This document shows, one piece after another, positions 12,182 to 23,692 of a stretch of 64,000 nt of DNA. The stretch covers positions 33,412 to 97,411 of the forward strand of contig CAMPDV010001743.1 in NCBI GenBank assembly GCA_946699065.1, written 5' to 3'. Position 1 is the stretch's first letter. Each line of letters opens with the position of its first letter. This stretch comes from Loxodes magnus. Its lineage: Eukaryota > Ciliophora > Karyorelictea > Loxodida > Loxodidae. The notes under the pieces are model-generated. The model saw nothing but the letters and a program-made list of their open reading frames with translations. It did not search any database and was not told where the DNA came from. The position numbers and the translations under genes are program-made.

Positions 12182-14131
12182 TCAAATTTTAATTAAGTTT
12201 TTAAAACTCTTCTATTTTTATCTCAAGTGTCTACATATTTTGGGTACTTTAAATGAATTTTAAGTTGAGTTAGTGATATTAATGCTATAGTAAAACAAAA
12301 TCTTCGTCTGGCAATTTAACTTGACAGTATTAGTTATTATGTTATGTTATAATAGTATTAGTTTATGCTTCCTATTAATTATTTTAAGTTTACATTAACT
12401 TGTCTTGCTTGATTATATTTGTTTGAGTAAATTTTTGACACAAAAAAGCTGTTTATTATTTATTTATATTATCTGTTTAGATAATACTATCCTTTGCTTA
12501 AATATTTCCATATAATGTCTAAGTTTATGCATCTAAAAATTACTTCTTCTAAAATTACTATTAATTACTAAATTCTTTTGTATGTTAGATTTAATTCTAA
12601 AATAATTCTTTATACATTTGAATTTCCTTATTTTTTAATAGAATTTAATTTTGAAAAGCTATATTTATTTCATAGTTTTATTATCTTTACTTATCTAATT
12701 AGATTTTAAAAGTTAAAATTTCCATTAAGCTTTCTATTCTTAATCTATAAATTACTTATTTTAGTTTTATAATTTTTAATATTAAGAATATAATTCTTGG
12801 AGTTAAATTTCGTTTATTATTTTTTATTAGGTAATTTGTTGAAGTAAATATTAGTTCTATTCTAATATAGTCTATTGATATCCTTGCTAAGTTTTATTTA
12901 GAAAGTTATCTATTTCAATTTAAGTAAAATTTCTAATTTTATTAAAGTTTTGGCATAGTGAATTATTTATTCCTATCATTTAAGCTTAAGTAAAGCTTTA
13001 ATTAGCATTGGCTTCAATTTGAATCTCTTTATTATATTATATTTCATCTATTGAATTGACTTAATTCTCATAGTTTTTCTATTATATCTAAATTTCTTGA
13101 ACTATACTAATTATTTCATCTGTTTAAACTATTTAGTTACTGTAATAAGTGGAGAAGTTTGTTTAAGTAATTTTATGAACTAGTTATTTTGATAGCATTT
13201 TTTTGTGATATTGCTATATATCAGATTTGATTGATTAAAAATTGTTCTATAATTGTTTATATTTCTAATAAATTTTATTTATATAAGTTTTTTAATATTT
13301 TTTGGATATTTCTTAGTTACTTATCAATGTTTCAATATCTCGTTCATATTTTACTTTTATATTAATTAGCATTTCATTTAATTATTGCTTCTTATCTATA
13401 AGTCTTTTTATATTATGTTTAAGTTCTTTTATTTCTAAGGTAAATAAGTTTTCATTAGACTAATTAATTATTTGATCTTATATTACATTTCTTAAATCAG
13501 CAGTTTAATTTTAAGGTTGTTTGCTCTGAAGATCAGGTAAATAATGATTATTTGAATTATCAGGATTAGTAATATTATTTTATTTCTGACTAATTTAGTT
13601 ATTTGAAATTTAATAGAATTGTTAATTAGTATTATTCAAAAATTAATCTTAAGTTTATGTTATTTTTGACTACCATAAAAGGATATCTGTATTTGAATTT
13701 TAATTAGGATTTGAAGGTATATCTTTTGAATTCTAACTATCTAAGATAATATCTTATTTTTGGAAAGATTTCTTAGGTAATCGTTTCGTATCTTTCGCGG
13801 TATTATTTTAGGCGGTTAATCTGTTCATCTATTTATAGGTTGATTTCACTTTCATAATACGCTACAATTAATATCCACGTTGAAGAGAGTTCCTAAGTAG
13901 TTTTAATGGGACGCGTATGAATTTGTTTTCCGGTTTTTGACTACAATTTTTAAGTAGTTGTCTTAATAAATTCATTATTAGGTTTACTTATTTAATTTGT
14001 AGTTACTCCAAATCTTTCGTTTGGATATTTTAATGCACCTGCCTATGCTTTTCCTATGAATTTGCAGCTTCTTTGAAATTAATTAAAGAAGAGTCACTAT
14101 TAAAAACTAGTGAATTCTATATTTCGTCCAT
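12182..14131 (-). CDS. LINE family A ORF1 protein, 649 codons, Gln/Asn-rich coiled coil
   Basis: ATG 14131 (MDEIQNSLVFNSDSS) opens 649 codons without a TGA, ending at TGA 12184-12182. Part of this length is expected by chance because TAA/TAG are sense, but the N-terminal 150 residues have balanced composition and the order ORF1 then endonuclease is as expected. The protein is very rich in Gln and Asn, many from TAA/TAG, with long heptad-like helices (TLEIKELKHNIKRLIDKK). No CCHC knuckle is seen here, unlike the solo ORF1 family. Near the 3' end the coding signal changes frame: QVKLPDEDFVLL and then TIPPAKRMSKHNNKKE, a basic nuclear-type stretch, lie in other frames and lead into the endonuclease. 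ORF1 and ORF2 may once have been continuous. Confidence 0.55.
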
Positions 14132-14399
14132 TTTTTTTTTTATTTAAAGTTAATTTTTATTTATATAACTTTTAACAAGCCAAAGAAAGTTAAAAAAATC
14201 TATAATAAAAGAATAAATAGTTAAAAAGAATTTAATCAAATAAATATTATCACTAAAATCTTTTTTCATTCATTATATTTATTTTATTAAAATATACTAT
14301 AAAGTAAAAAATTTTAAAACTGGTTTCATCAGTATAAAAGCAAACATTCCAATATTATTATATTAATTTGTATTTTCATATTAAATTTAAACTTAATCT

Positions 14400-15185
14400 A
14401 AAAATTTTTTGACGTATTTAATTGCAAGAATTTATCCTTAAATTATAAACGTTAGTAAATATTTTTAAATTGCTTTTAATATTATCTTGATCTCATAATT
14501 TTTCTTCAATTACTTCTTCTTTCAACTTATCTTAAATTTTTTTTTTGCTTTCTCTATTTCTAGAATCTCAAATTTTCTTGTCATTAGCTTCTTATAAAAT
14601 ACTTTTATTTATAAATTTAAATACTTCAATTTAAACATTGAAAATGAGTTTATATATCCTTGATTATAGTATAACGCATTAATTCATAATTTTCAATCTT
14701 TTCCGATAGTCAATCTCTTATACTAGAATATTATATAATTTAAAGAATTGCTAAAAGTCTCATACTCTCCACACATTATAATAGAGATTATCAATAGAAC
14801 AATTAAGATCTTAAAGATCCTTAAGAAAATTATAGGATTAAGTTCTAAGTTTATATATATTGATAATTTCTCGTCTTTACTATACGTTTAACTTCGTATA
14901 ATTAATTTATGGAAATTACTAAATATTACCAAATTGCTCAATATATACTTTAGCTGTTTTCCTTCTCCTAAATTTTTAGTAACTGCATTATAGAAATATT
15001 TTTATATTTTTCTCATATAAATTTACTAGAATTATTAAGATTGATATTATTCTAATAATTCTGCAGATTGATATTATAATGATCTGATAATTGCTACACT
15101 TAATTATAGTATTTAAATTCCTTTTCTAAATATTAATGAAAAAACTCTATTTTTTATCTTGGAAAATTGATTTTTTTCTTGATTC
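14400..15185 (-). mobile_element. 5'-truncated, decayed copy of LINE family A
   Basis: This stretch aligns by eye with 8155-8945 over its full length in the same orientation. Shared landmarks are TGACGT.TTTAATTGCAAGAA at the 3' end, CTTGTCATTAGCTTCTTAT, CTCATACTCTCCACACAT and TTATATATAcTGATAATTTC. It carries many point changes and small deletions, so it is older or more decayed than the 8.2-14.1 kb copy. The similarity stops near 15185 within the RT C-terminal region, the pattern left by 5' truncation. Confidence 0.8.
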
Positions 15186-16879
15186 ATTTTATAGTATTTA
15201 AACTAATATAGCTAAATATTAACTTTAGATAGAAATCAATAATTAAACTAATTAAAAAGTCCGCAGCAAGGAAAATTTTTTAATTTTTGCAAGCATATTT
15301 ACAGTTTAAAAAGCTAGCAGAACTTTTTAGTTGAATAATATTTGCCTCAACAAAAAAGTATCTATAAGAATGTTTAAATTCATAGACATAAAAAGAATAA
15401 AACTGAATAAAATTGAGTAGTTAGATATGTCAAGAAACATATAGGTATCTTAAGTAAAGGTCTTAGAGGATGAAAATGTTTATTTTATGAGAATTGTATG
15501 AAAAATTGGAACATTAAGGAAGTATTAAGACTAGGATATAAATTGCTGGACGAAAAAAAATGAAAATAATCTATTTACAAGTTTGTATAATTTAGCTGAT
15601 TATGGATTAAAAGTTAAGAATAAAGTTTATACTCTACAGTCAAAAACTATAGATATTATATTACGTATTTTAAAAAAGAATAACTAAAAAGGAAAAAAGT
15701 TTTTTCACTCTGCGTTTTAGAGCAGGGGGATCATAAGAGAAATTTTAAGATAAAAGCAAATTTTTAAAGTAAAAAAAACGCAATTTTGATCTAAAAGTGA
15801 AGTTTATGATAAAAATTATTTAATAAAAAAATAGTAAAGAGAAAACAGAAAGTTTAAATGCTAAAACTAGTAGAAATATTTGTTTGAAGTTAAGCTTTTT
15901 TTCTTGTTAGAATTAAAAAACTTTCTGAGTCTTATTTATTATTTCAAAAAAATTGTTTCAATTAAAATGGATTGAATTTTATAATAGATTTTGATATTTT
16001 AATTTTCTCTTAAAAGATTTATAAAAAATCAACATTTTCAGTTTTATGTTAATTTTTTAATACATTTCTTCAGCAATCATTTATTTTTACTTTTTTATTA
16101 GTTTTTTTATTAAGATCATAAATGCTTTATTAAAATTAAACTTTTAATCTTCCACAAGTAAAATATAAACATTGTTATTTAACAAATTTTTTTAATGAAT
16201 TTAAGGTTTTTTTAGTGGGAAAGTAGATGCTTTAGTGACTTGGTTTTATCTTGATGCAAAACTAAGTTTAAAATTTTATAGGTAGTAAATAAAAAAAATT
16301 AAAGTTTCAATTTGAATTGAGATTTAAATTTCTGTATATAAATGCTTATTACATATTTTATGTAAAGACTAAAGTAAAAATAAAATGAAGGAACTAGAAA
16401 TATTTTATATTTAATTAAATGTAAATGAGTAGTGATAAAATGATTTAGATTCTTAAATGTTTAAATGTATACAGATAATTTTATAAAGGAAGCAAATTGA
16501 AGGATATTTAAATATTGATCTAATATAAATGAATAGCAAGTAAATCTAAAATAATAACAGTTAAATTAATTTAGTCCTTAAAGAAATCAAGGAGTTAAAG
16601 GAGAAGAATAACATATACAAGTAATTTATATAAAACTTAATATTTAGTGATTTTAAAAGATTAAGCAAATGCTTAAATTTGAACACCGATAAAAATGCAT
16701 TAGATAAAATCAATAATCTATAGCAAGAAATCATAAATATAAACTAAGATAAAGAAATAATGCCTATACATAATTAATCATGAATTAATTTAGTATCGGT
16801 AATAATAAATAAATTCGTAATCTAGTTTCAATAATTTATTAATAATATCTCTGAAAAAATACCTAAAAAAGGTTTCATC
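15186..16879. other. AT-rich spacer, no gene seen
   Basis: About 1.7 kb of AT-rich DNA. A small GC-richer spot near 15705-15740 (CTCTGCGTTTTAGAGCAGGG) has no recognisable function. No sustained coding pattern was found. Confidence 0.4.
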
Positions 16880-17020
16880 TACAATAAAGACATGTGATTT
16901 TCTGAGTGGAACCTGTAAGAGTACTTTGCAGGGATATACAAGCTATATTAATTTGTTAGGGTTACAAGTAGCAACAAATATATTGTATCGTGAAGTCAAA
17001 TAAGACTATTAAGAAATTTA
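16880..17020 (+). pseudogene. WD40-repeat gene fragment
   Basis: The DNA from TGTAAGAGTACTTTGCAGGG to about 17005 resembles one blade of the WD40 gene at 28.7 kb. In one frame it reads CKSTLQGYTSYIN and, after a frameshift, SSNKYIVS followed by TGA where WD40 repeats have Trp or Gly. About one repeat is preserved. It is directly followed by the truncated LINE at 17.1 kb, so the LINE may have landed in or next to this old gene copy. Confidence 0.5.
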
Positions 17021-17107
17021 ATTTTTCAACTTGACAATATATAAGAGATTTAAAATTTATTTATGTAATATATTAATAGGAAAGGTAATATCGGATAAAT
17101 AAATAAA

Positions 17108-18550
17108 TTTTATTATAGAGCGCGTAGCACCTCGTTGGTACGCAGCTCTTTCCATATCTCAATATATGTCCGTTTCTTCAACTAAGCCTTCAGGTAATAG
17201 AAATTTTTCTCTTATTAGTTACATATCTTCCTTATTTTCCTCTACATTATCTCTTGTTCTTCTTCTTCTTCTATCTATCTACGCTTTATTAGATCTTTAT
17301 TGCAAGCTTAATTTATTTTTTCTTGCATATCTTACTAATTTTCATTTTTAATTATTTTCTTCTTGATAAAGCTTTTATATACTCATAAAAATTATCCTTT
17401 TCTGTTCTAATTATTTTCCTATTTCTTTTTTCATTCAATTTTCTTTTCTATATATCCTCTTTTCCTTTTCTCTAATATATCTTTGATATAATCTTTTATT
17501 ATCAAGTTAGCTTTAGCTCTTTTTTACACTTCTTAGGTTCTAATGAATTTCTCGAATTTGGTCGTGTCTCATATATATCAAATAATTTCATTCCTTATCT
17601 CTCTACTCATATTGCTCTAAGATTTCAAATAAATTATTATCTTCCTTCTTTGTATTCTGAACAGTTTTCTATGATATGCCTTTCATTTCTTTTCCATTAT
17701 TACAGAAAGGGCATTAACTTTTTATAACTAGGTGTCTTTCTTTTAAGCAATCCTAGTTCCAATTGCATCTCGTTCTTATTCTAAATAGGTAACATATTTC
17801 TTCTATTTTATTTTTATTGTATCTCAGGTAGTTGGGTGGTCCTACTACATGATCATCAAATCATGCTTTTCTATATTGTAATGTTTTTATCATATAATCC
17901 GTTCTTTTTCTATCTTCTACGTATACTCTATATTTTTTATATTGCAGATTGATTTTTTCCTTTCCCTTTTAATTTTTATTACCATCATCTAAAAGTATTT
18001 CTTTGTCTTCAATTTTTAATTCTAATTTTATCACTGTGAAATATTATTCAAATATAAAATTCTCTTATTTGCTTAGGTCAAATATTAATTCGTCTACTGT
18101 TTTTCCTTATTTTCCTATTAATTTGCCTCTTAATCTTAACGTTTTTTGTCATAGGTAATGTTTAAATTTCATAGACTGCAATTCGTGTTCTAGCATCTCA
18201 TTTTGCACTTAAAAAGGGACATCTTTGATTGCTTGTAAAAACCTTCTCTATATTATTTCTAATTGCTCCGTCACTTATTTTCCTACAAATTATTCGCAAT
18301 ATGGGATCACTTCTGTCCCATAACTGAAAACTGAGCTTACTAAGGTTTTTATCTTAATTTCTGCATTATATGGTGTTAATCCCTTATTAATTGTTATTTT
18401 TCCCAATATTCATGTTTACATTTTTTATGCTGCTTCTAGTCTATTCTCAATGTATTTTTTTCAAAACTGATGTTCTCTTCTTTTATATGACCTAGATACT
18501 AAAAGGTCGTTACCCTTTCTATCCTTAAATTTCCCACCTCGATAGTATTT
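17108..18550 (-). mobile_element. 5'-truncated LINE (family B), RT C-terminal part and 3' hairpin
   Basis: Minus-strand translation from about 18550 begins within the RT thumb region (VGNLRIERVTTFQYLGHI, the LINE 'YLG' motif) and runs through LISFEKYIENRLEAA-like helices, SVFSYGTEVIPY and a C-terminal Cys motif CPFCNNGKE. Frames are mostly open in the TAA/TAG=Gln code with few breaks. The 3' end at 17160-17110 is a stem-loop, GAGCTGCGTA...TACGCGCTC, followed by CTATAATAAAATTTATT. The same hairpin ends the two SINE-like elements at 6930-7205 and 7396-7797. It differs in sequence from family A, whose 3' end is unrelated. The 5' boundary near 18550 is abrupt, as in truncated insertions. Confidence 0.75.
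17110..17160 (-). repeat. 3'-terminal hairpin shared by LINE B and SINE-like elements
   Basis: Stem GAGC(T)GCGTA / TACGC(G)CTC with an inner ACC/GGT and a short loop. Matching copies lie at 7398-7437 (same orientation) and 7163-7200 (opposite orientation). In stringent-type LINEs the RT recognises such a 3' stem-loop, so it probably marks the RNA for reverse transcription. Confidence 0.6.
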
Positions 18551-20256
18551 AAATATTTTTGGGTTGCAAAGGTATAAAGGAAGTGATAGAAATGTGGTGA
18601 TAAAGATTTGTATTATAGGTATTGAAATAAATATTGAGAATTAGTTAATTAGAGTAAAATAAAATGTAAGATAGTCTATATTTTGATTACTATTATTTAA
18701 AATATAAAATATTACTAATTAAACTTGCCTCCTTTAATATTTCTAAGTTATTCATATTTCATATTTTCACTATAAAGCTATATTTATAAATAATTGTAAA
18801 TAATTATAAATCTAAGTAAACAAAATAATAACAAGTAGAACTTTATTGTAGCCATAGCTAGGTATGCTTAGATAGATTTAAAACTACTTCATTTGGATAA
18901 ATTATTTTAAACCTAAAAATTATAAATTAAGCTATTATTTAGTAACTTTAATAATATTCAACAGACTCTAATTTTCCATATTTCCATAAATCTTAAATAT
19001 AAATCATTTATTATGATAACATTATAACTGTATAATATTTAGATTAAAAATATAAGCAAAATTAAAAATGCTAATTTAATAATAAAATTATAATAAGTGT
19101 AATGAAATACGTAAATAGTAAATAATAAGCTTAGTTTTATATTTATAAACCTATAAATAAATCAAGATAAAAAAGATAATTCAAATCATATCATGTAAAC
19201 TACTTATATTTTATTATAATATTAAAATACTATTATTACCAAAATTATTTATACTATCAATTTCTAAAATTAATAACTTATATCAAAAATAGCTAACAAA
19301 AATCTTATATTTCATTTCTAATTGTAGCTTAAGGATCAATTTAGAGTTAAAAGATTATATAATAGTTAAACTAAAGTTATGACAAGTATTTTATAAGAAT
19401 ATCAAGAAAAGTAAGTAAACAAATAATAAGAGAAATTAAATATTTTCATAATTAATATAAAGATTGTTATGCTTTATTATTATTTATTTCTTTATTTAAT
19501 ATATAAATTTGTTGTAAGCATTTACTATCTATAATAGCTATTTTATATAATACATATAATGTGACTCTTTTATTTTTATAAATAAAGCATTTTTTATAAT
19601 TATATAGAACGTCTCTAAAAGTATAAGTTTTACTACTTGATAGGATTAATAAAAGTGATATAGTCCATTTAGATAAGATATTAGTTTTGATAATAGATAC
19701 TAAAAATAAGAAGAGATTGGTTCGTTATTGATTATATTGATTATAAAAGTATCCCATGTAATTCTAATTGGTTATTTTAAAGTAATGATATTAACTATCA
19801 AATAAATAATATGCAAAACTGCTACTATTATTTTTAATACTAGCGCAACTAAAATTTATATCTATTAGCAAATAAATCTTTACTACACTTAGTTTCTTAT
19901 TAGATTTTTTATCATATTTTAGCCTTTTATCTAAATATCAGATTAATTCTAAACTTTTATTTATTTTGCTTATTTATTCAGTTAAATTTTTATATTTTAT
20001 TTTGACTATTTTAAAAATAAGCAGGGATTTTGTATTAATTGAGAAAAAGAACTAGAAAATAATTAATTACTTAGTTTTTCAATTATGTACAAATTTCCAC
20101 TAAGTTGCGGTATTAAATTTTAGATGAATGAAAAAATATCTAGTACTTCAAATAACAACTGATTTTGAAAAATTAACGAGGAAAATTAAAAAATTAAAGA
20201 AGATAATAATAATAATATAATAATAATCTATTTACTTTACTTTTTCCTTAGGTTAG
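18551..20256. other. AT-rich spacer, no gene seen
   Basis: About 1.7 kb, extremely AT-rich, with TATTTATA-like words. No coding or structured segment that I can support. Confidence 0.4.
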
Positions 20257-20871
20257 TCATGGAAATAGTTTATAAGTTATCTCAAGTGTTCGTGGGATCA
20301 CTCTTTTCTTCTCTCGAATTACTAGACTCGTTTTCTTCTATTACGTATCGAATTAAGCCTATTTATCTCTTCTTGACAATAGGAGACTTGTCTTGTCTCA
20401 ATTAGGTCCAAACATCTATCTCGTTCTTCTTTTTTGTGTTTTTACTATATCCAATAGTAATTAATCTTCACCATATGCCTTTTTCTTGTAAAGTATTCCT
20501 TCTGGGGAACAAAATAACTTAGACATATCATTTCATAACTTTTTACTTATTTATTTCCGTTTTCTCTGAAAGTACCAGCAGTTTTTAAATATATGTCCAT
20601 TTCTTTAACAAAAAAGGCATCTTATTGTGCAACTCTTGGAGATATGTCCTAATTTTTGACATTTTCAGCATTTTTTATATTTTTTCCGATTAGAAAAACT
20701 TTTGGAATACTGCTATTCCATTACCATAGGATAATTATGAGGAGAAATAATTTATTCAGAATTATTTTGCTTGTTAGTATCTTTAAGTTTTAACTCTGAT
20801 TTTCCAGTTATTAGAAAGCTAAGAATTGGATGCTTTAGTGCTGATTTCCATTAATAGTCCTTAATTTTCAT
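20257..20871 (-). CDS. Solo ORF1-type protein with two zinc knuckles
   Basis: ATG 20871 (MKIKDYQWKSALKHP) opens 204 codons to TGA 20259-20257. Residues ~70-110 hold two knuckles in tandem: C-[TGA]-KCQKLGHISKSC and CLFCQRNGHIFKNC. In the first, TGA lies between the paired Cys residues and must be sense. After them come a basic region (YFQRKRKQISKKL-[TGA]-NDM), CSPEGILYKKKAYGED, and a charged tail that ends at the TGA. The tail resembles those of the copies at 1-755 (KRKEIQQKIWNDL) and 1392. An upstream stretch to about 20985 in another frame has coiled-coil wording (MQQLQNENQGLLMEIS), so the full protein probably starts further out and a frameshift or tiny intron lies between. No ORF2 is present downstream. 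Confidence 0.65.
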
Positions 20872-21039
20872 TTTATAGTTGCTACATACTAAAAGAAAGA
20901 GAATCTAGACTTTAAATAAAGTCTAAAAGTGATTGTTACTATTTTTTATTTTCAGCTCCAAGGAAGTATATTTCGATTAGAGAGTTTTATTAGTCGATAT
21001 TCTGTTAGTTTTTATTCGATTATTTCTTAAGAACAATTC

Positions 21040-21560
21040 TTTTATATAACAAAAGGATTGTAAGTAATAGGTAAAACTCAAAAAGAAGGTTGGCGAACTG
21101 GAGTTGAAAATTAAAGATTCACCAGAATAATTAAATTTATTGCTAGAGATAACTGAAGTTATTAAGAAAATAAATTTAAATTTAGTAAATAAAACAAAAA
21201 ACTCTAAAACAGGATCAAAATTGGAAAATTAAATTAAAATATATATTAAAGAAATAGAAAAAATAATATAATTTAAGAAGTTGTAAGTTAAAAGATTAAT
21301 GAGTTAATTTAATTAAAATACTAAAATTTTCTATAAAAATATATTCGATCCTATACTAATTAAAAATTGTAAGATGTTTGAAGTTTGAAGAAGATAATTT
21401 ATAAAGAATTTTGAATAAATTTTATGAGATTATATAGAATGATTGATTATGGAAATGATAACATTTGCATAATAAGCATCTATATTGGTTGGAAAACAAT
21501 CATTATTGCCAATCTACGAGTAAGTTTATTAAAAAACTGAAAGCTATAGAGATTTTTAAC
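21040..21560 (+). CDS. Possible coding fragment, unknown
   Basis: An open frame without a start codon reads KLKKKVGELELKIKDSPEQL, then a Lys/Ile-rich stretch, then FDPILIKNCKMFEV-[TGA]-RRQF and IL-[TGA]-DYIE-[TGA]-LIMEMITF. The Trp-TGA placements and mixed composition argue for real coding, but the DNA is AT-rich and chance frames are long. It lies head-to-head with the ORF1-type gene at 20257-20871. Confidence 0.25.
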
Positions 21561-23108
21561 ATTTTTAAATCTATATTTAAATAAAAAATCTATAAAAATA
21601 ATTACTTTTATACAATATCTCTATATTTCAAAAAAGAAAAACAATGTATATTTTATAGCTTTTAATTATTTTTATATTTATTTTGATCTATAATTTAGTT
21701 AATTTTTAAATTTACATGATAATTTTTTTATTTTTCTTTGTACTTTTCTTATCATTCTTACTTTTTCAAAATTCTTAGCTTTGATTAATCAAAGCTATTT
21801 TTTCTATTCTTTTTAGTAAAGATTTCTTAATTAATTTAATATAAACTGATAGTGTCAATTAAAAATAAAAAAATCTATAAGTTATTTTTATAAAAAGATA
21901 ACAATTTTTAAGTTTTCTATTTATTTTTTTAATTAGCAACTATTAATTTTTTCTATATTTAAAGCTTATTCCTGATTACATAAGTTTCATATGCTTTATC
22001 TTAGGTTTTAGTTAAAAAATGTTAAGAATTCATTTAAAATATCTTGAAAATTAATATTTTTAACTTATTCTAATTATATTTTATTTTTAGCATTTACTTT
22101 TGTTTCACATAAAATAATAAGACATTTTTGATATAATACATTATTTTTAACTTTCATTCAAAAAATTAGATTCTAATATTTAAAATTTTAATTTAAGCTA
22201 TTTTAGTTTCTTAATTAGATATGCAAGCAACTGTTGTATTAAATATCTGCAAGATCTGATATTTTTAAATGTAGTTTTTTGTGTTTCTTATTATTTAATT
22301 AGTAATGATGCTTTTTGTTTTTGACAAATTAAGTTATCTAAATCTCTGCTCTTGTTTAAATTTTTGGAGGATGATTTGATTGATTATATGCTAAGAGTTT
22401 AAATTTCTGAGAAGCTTATAATTTCTAATATTTTTGATAGAGGCATAAAATTATCTAAATGTATATAAAAGAATTTTAATTTTTTAAAAGTTGAAATCTT
22501 ATTATATCCTTTTCACAAAATTAGTAAGTACACTTTTAAGATTAATTTTAATTTATTCCTTATTTAAGCTACTATCAATAATTTGTGACCTTAAAAGAAA
22601 TAGTTTTTTTTTATTTTTAAGGCGTATAATATAGAAAAAATAGTTTCAAAATAACTAAACTTTTGAATTTTCTTGTGAAACTATGTTAAAAATCTGATCG
22701 ATATATTTATCTTAAATAATTATGATCTTAATTTCTCTTAATTTGGTTACAAATTTATTTACTTAAGTCTCCCTATAACTTCATAAGACACTATCCAAAT
22801 AATTTAATTAACAATCTTATAAAAGCTTATTAAATTTACTTTATCTAAGCTAGTAAAAATATTTAAACTTATATTATCTATATATTTTAATTAATGATAA
22901 TCTATGTTAATATTTAATAAAAATCTAAGCTGATTTATTTGGTTAATCTGGTAATGTCTATAAGATCTTAGTAAAGTATGTATTTAAATATATTTTTATA
23001 TAATTATTTAATATATATATAAAATGGCTTCTAAGAAATAACAGAACTTTGAACAAAACATTTAAACAGGAAAATCTCTCTAAAAAATAAAAAAGCGAAA
23101 TAATTACA
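21561..23108. other. AT-rich spacer, no gene seen
   Basis: About 1.5 kb of AT-rich DNA with T-rich runs. The last bases before 23109 contain an alternative ATG (23023) in another frame whose product is short and Lys/Asn-rich; I do not support it as a gene. Confidence 0.4.
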
Positions 23109-23692
23109 ATGAGTGAAAGTGAGAAATATGATTGATATGACGAACATTAACCACTTGGAAATCCAGAATTAAAAAAACTTCCGACACAAACTCAAATAGA
23201 AATATTATCTAAGTCATTAAAAGAGTTTACGTTTAAAAATAGATATCTCACTGATAAAGTAAAAAATTAGAAAAACTAATAACATCTTTACTTGAGAAAC
23301 AATATTAATAATCATAAGAAATAGAAAACAAACTGGAACAAAGAATTCTTTAAATTTAATAATAAATTCAGGTAACGCCATTTTCGATTTAACAGAATTA
23401 ATCAGATCCTATTGAAATAGAAAATGAAGCCTCAAATTAAAATAAATAGTAAACGTTTATTTAAAATAAGTAGTAAATTTAAATTAAATAAGTGTTACAG
23501 GAATAATAGTTTAAAAGAAGAATAAAATGCTACGTGTGCAATAAATAACACCAATGAAAATACTGCTACTAACTAAGCGAAATTTAAAGAAAGAATAAAT
23601 AAGATATTTTTAGAAAACTATTTAGGATATATCCAACATAAAGCGGAAACATTTATAGAAAAAAATTCTTTAATTCAAATCTTAATCCTTGA
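23109..23692 (+). pseudogene. Solo ORF1-type copy, one frameshift, short zinc knuckle
   Basis: ATG 23109 opens MSESEKYD-[TGA]-YDEHQPLG and LPTQTQIEILSKSLKEFTF, similar in wording to the helix that follows MDLGDLNKEQ in the copy at the left edge. After YLTDK the frame is lost by one base near 23260; continuing in the next frame gives KKLEKLITSLLEKQ, a Gln-rich linker and a knuckle CYVCNKQHQ-[TGA]-KYC (C-x2-C-x3-H-x4-C, one residue short of the canonical spacing). The frame ends at TGA 23690-23692. Same order as the other ORF1-type copies and again no ORF2. Confidence 0.55.

Larger units (their letters stand above)
8155..14131 (-). mobile_element. Nearly full-length non-LTR retrotransposon (LINE family A)
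   Basis: A minus-strand element of about 6 kb: ORF1 (12182-14131), then an ORF2 region with APE-type endonuclease, reverse transcriptase and a C-terminal Cys/His motif (8240-12180), then a 3' end at about 8155. The 3' terminus can fold because AACGTCT and AGACGT lie ~35 bases apart near 8166-8210. A second, more decayed copy of the last ~0.8 kb lies at 14400-15185 in the same orientation, which fits 5' truncation during target-primed reverse transcription. Several frameshifts in ORF2 show the copy is dead. I could not identify target-site duplications with confidence. Confidence 0.8.
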
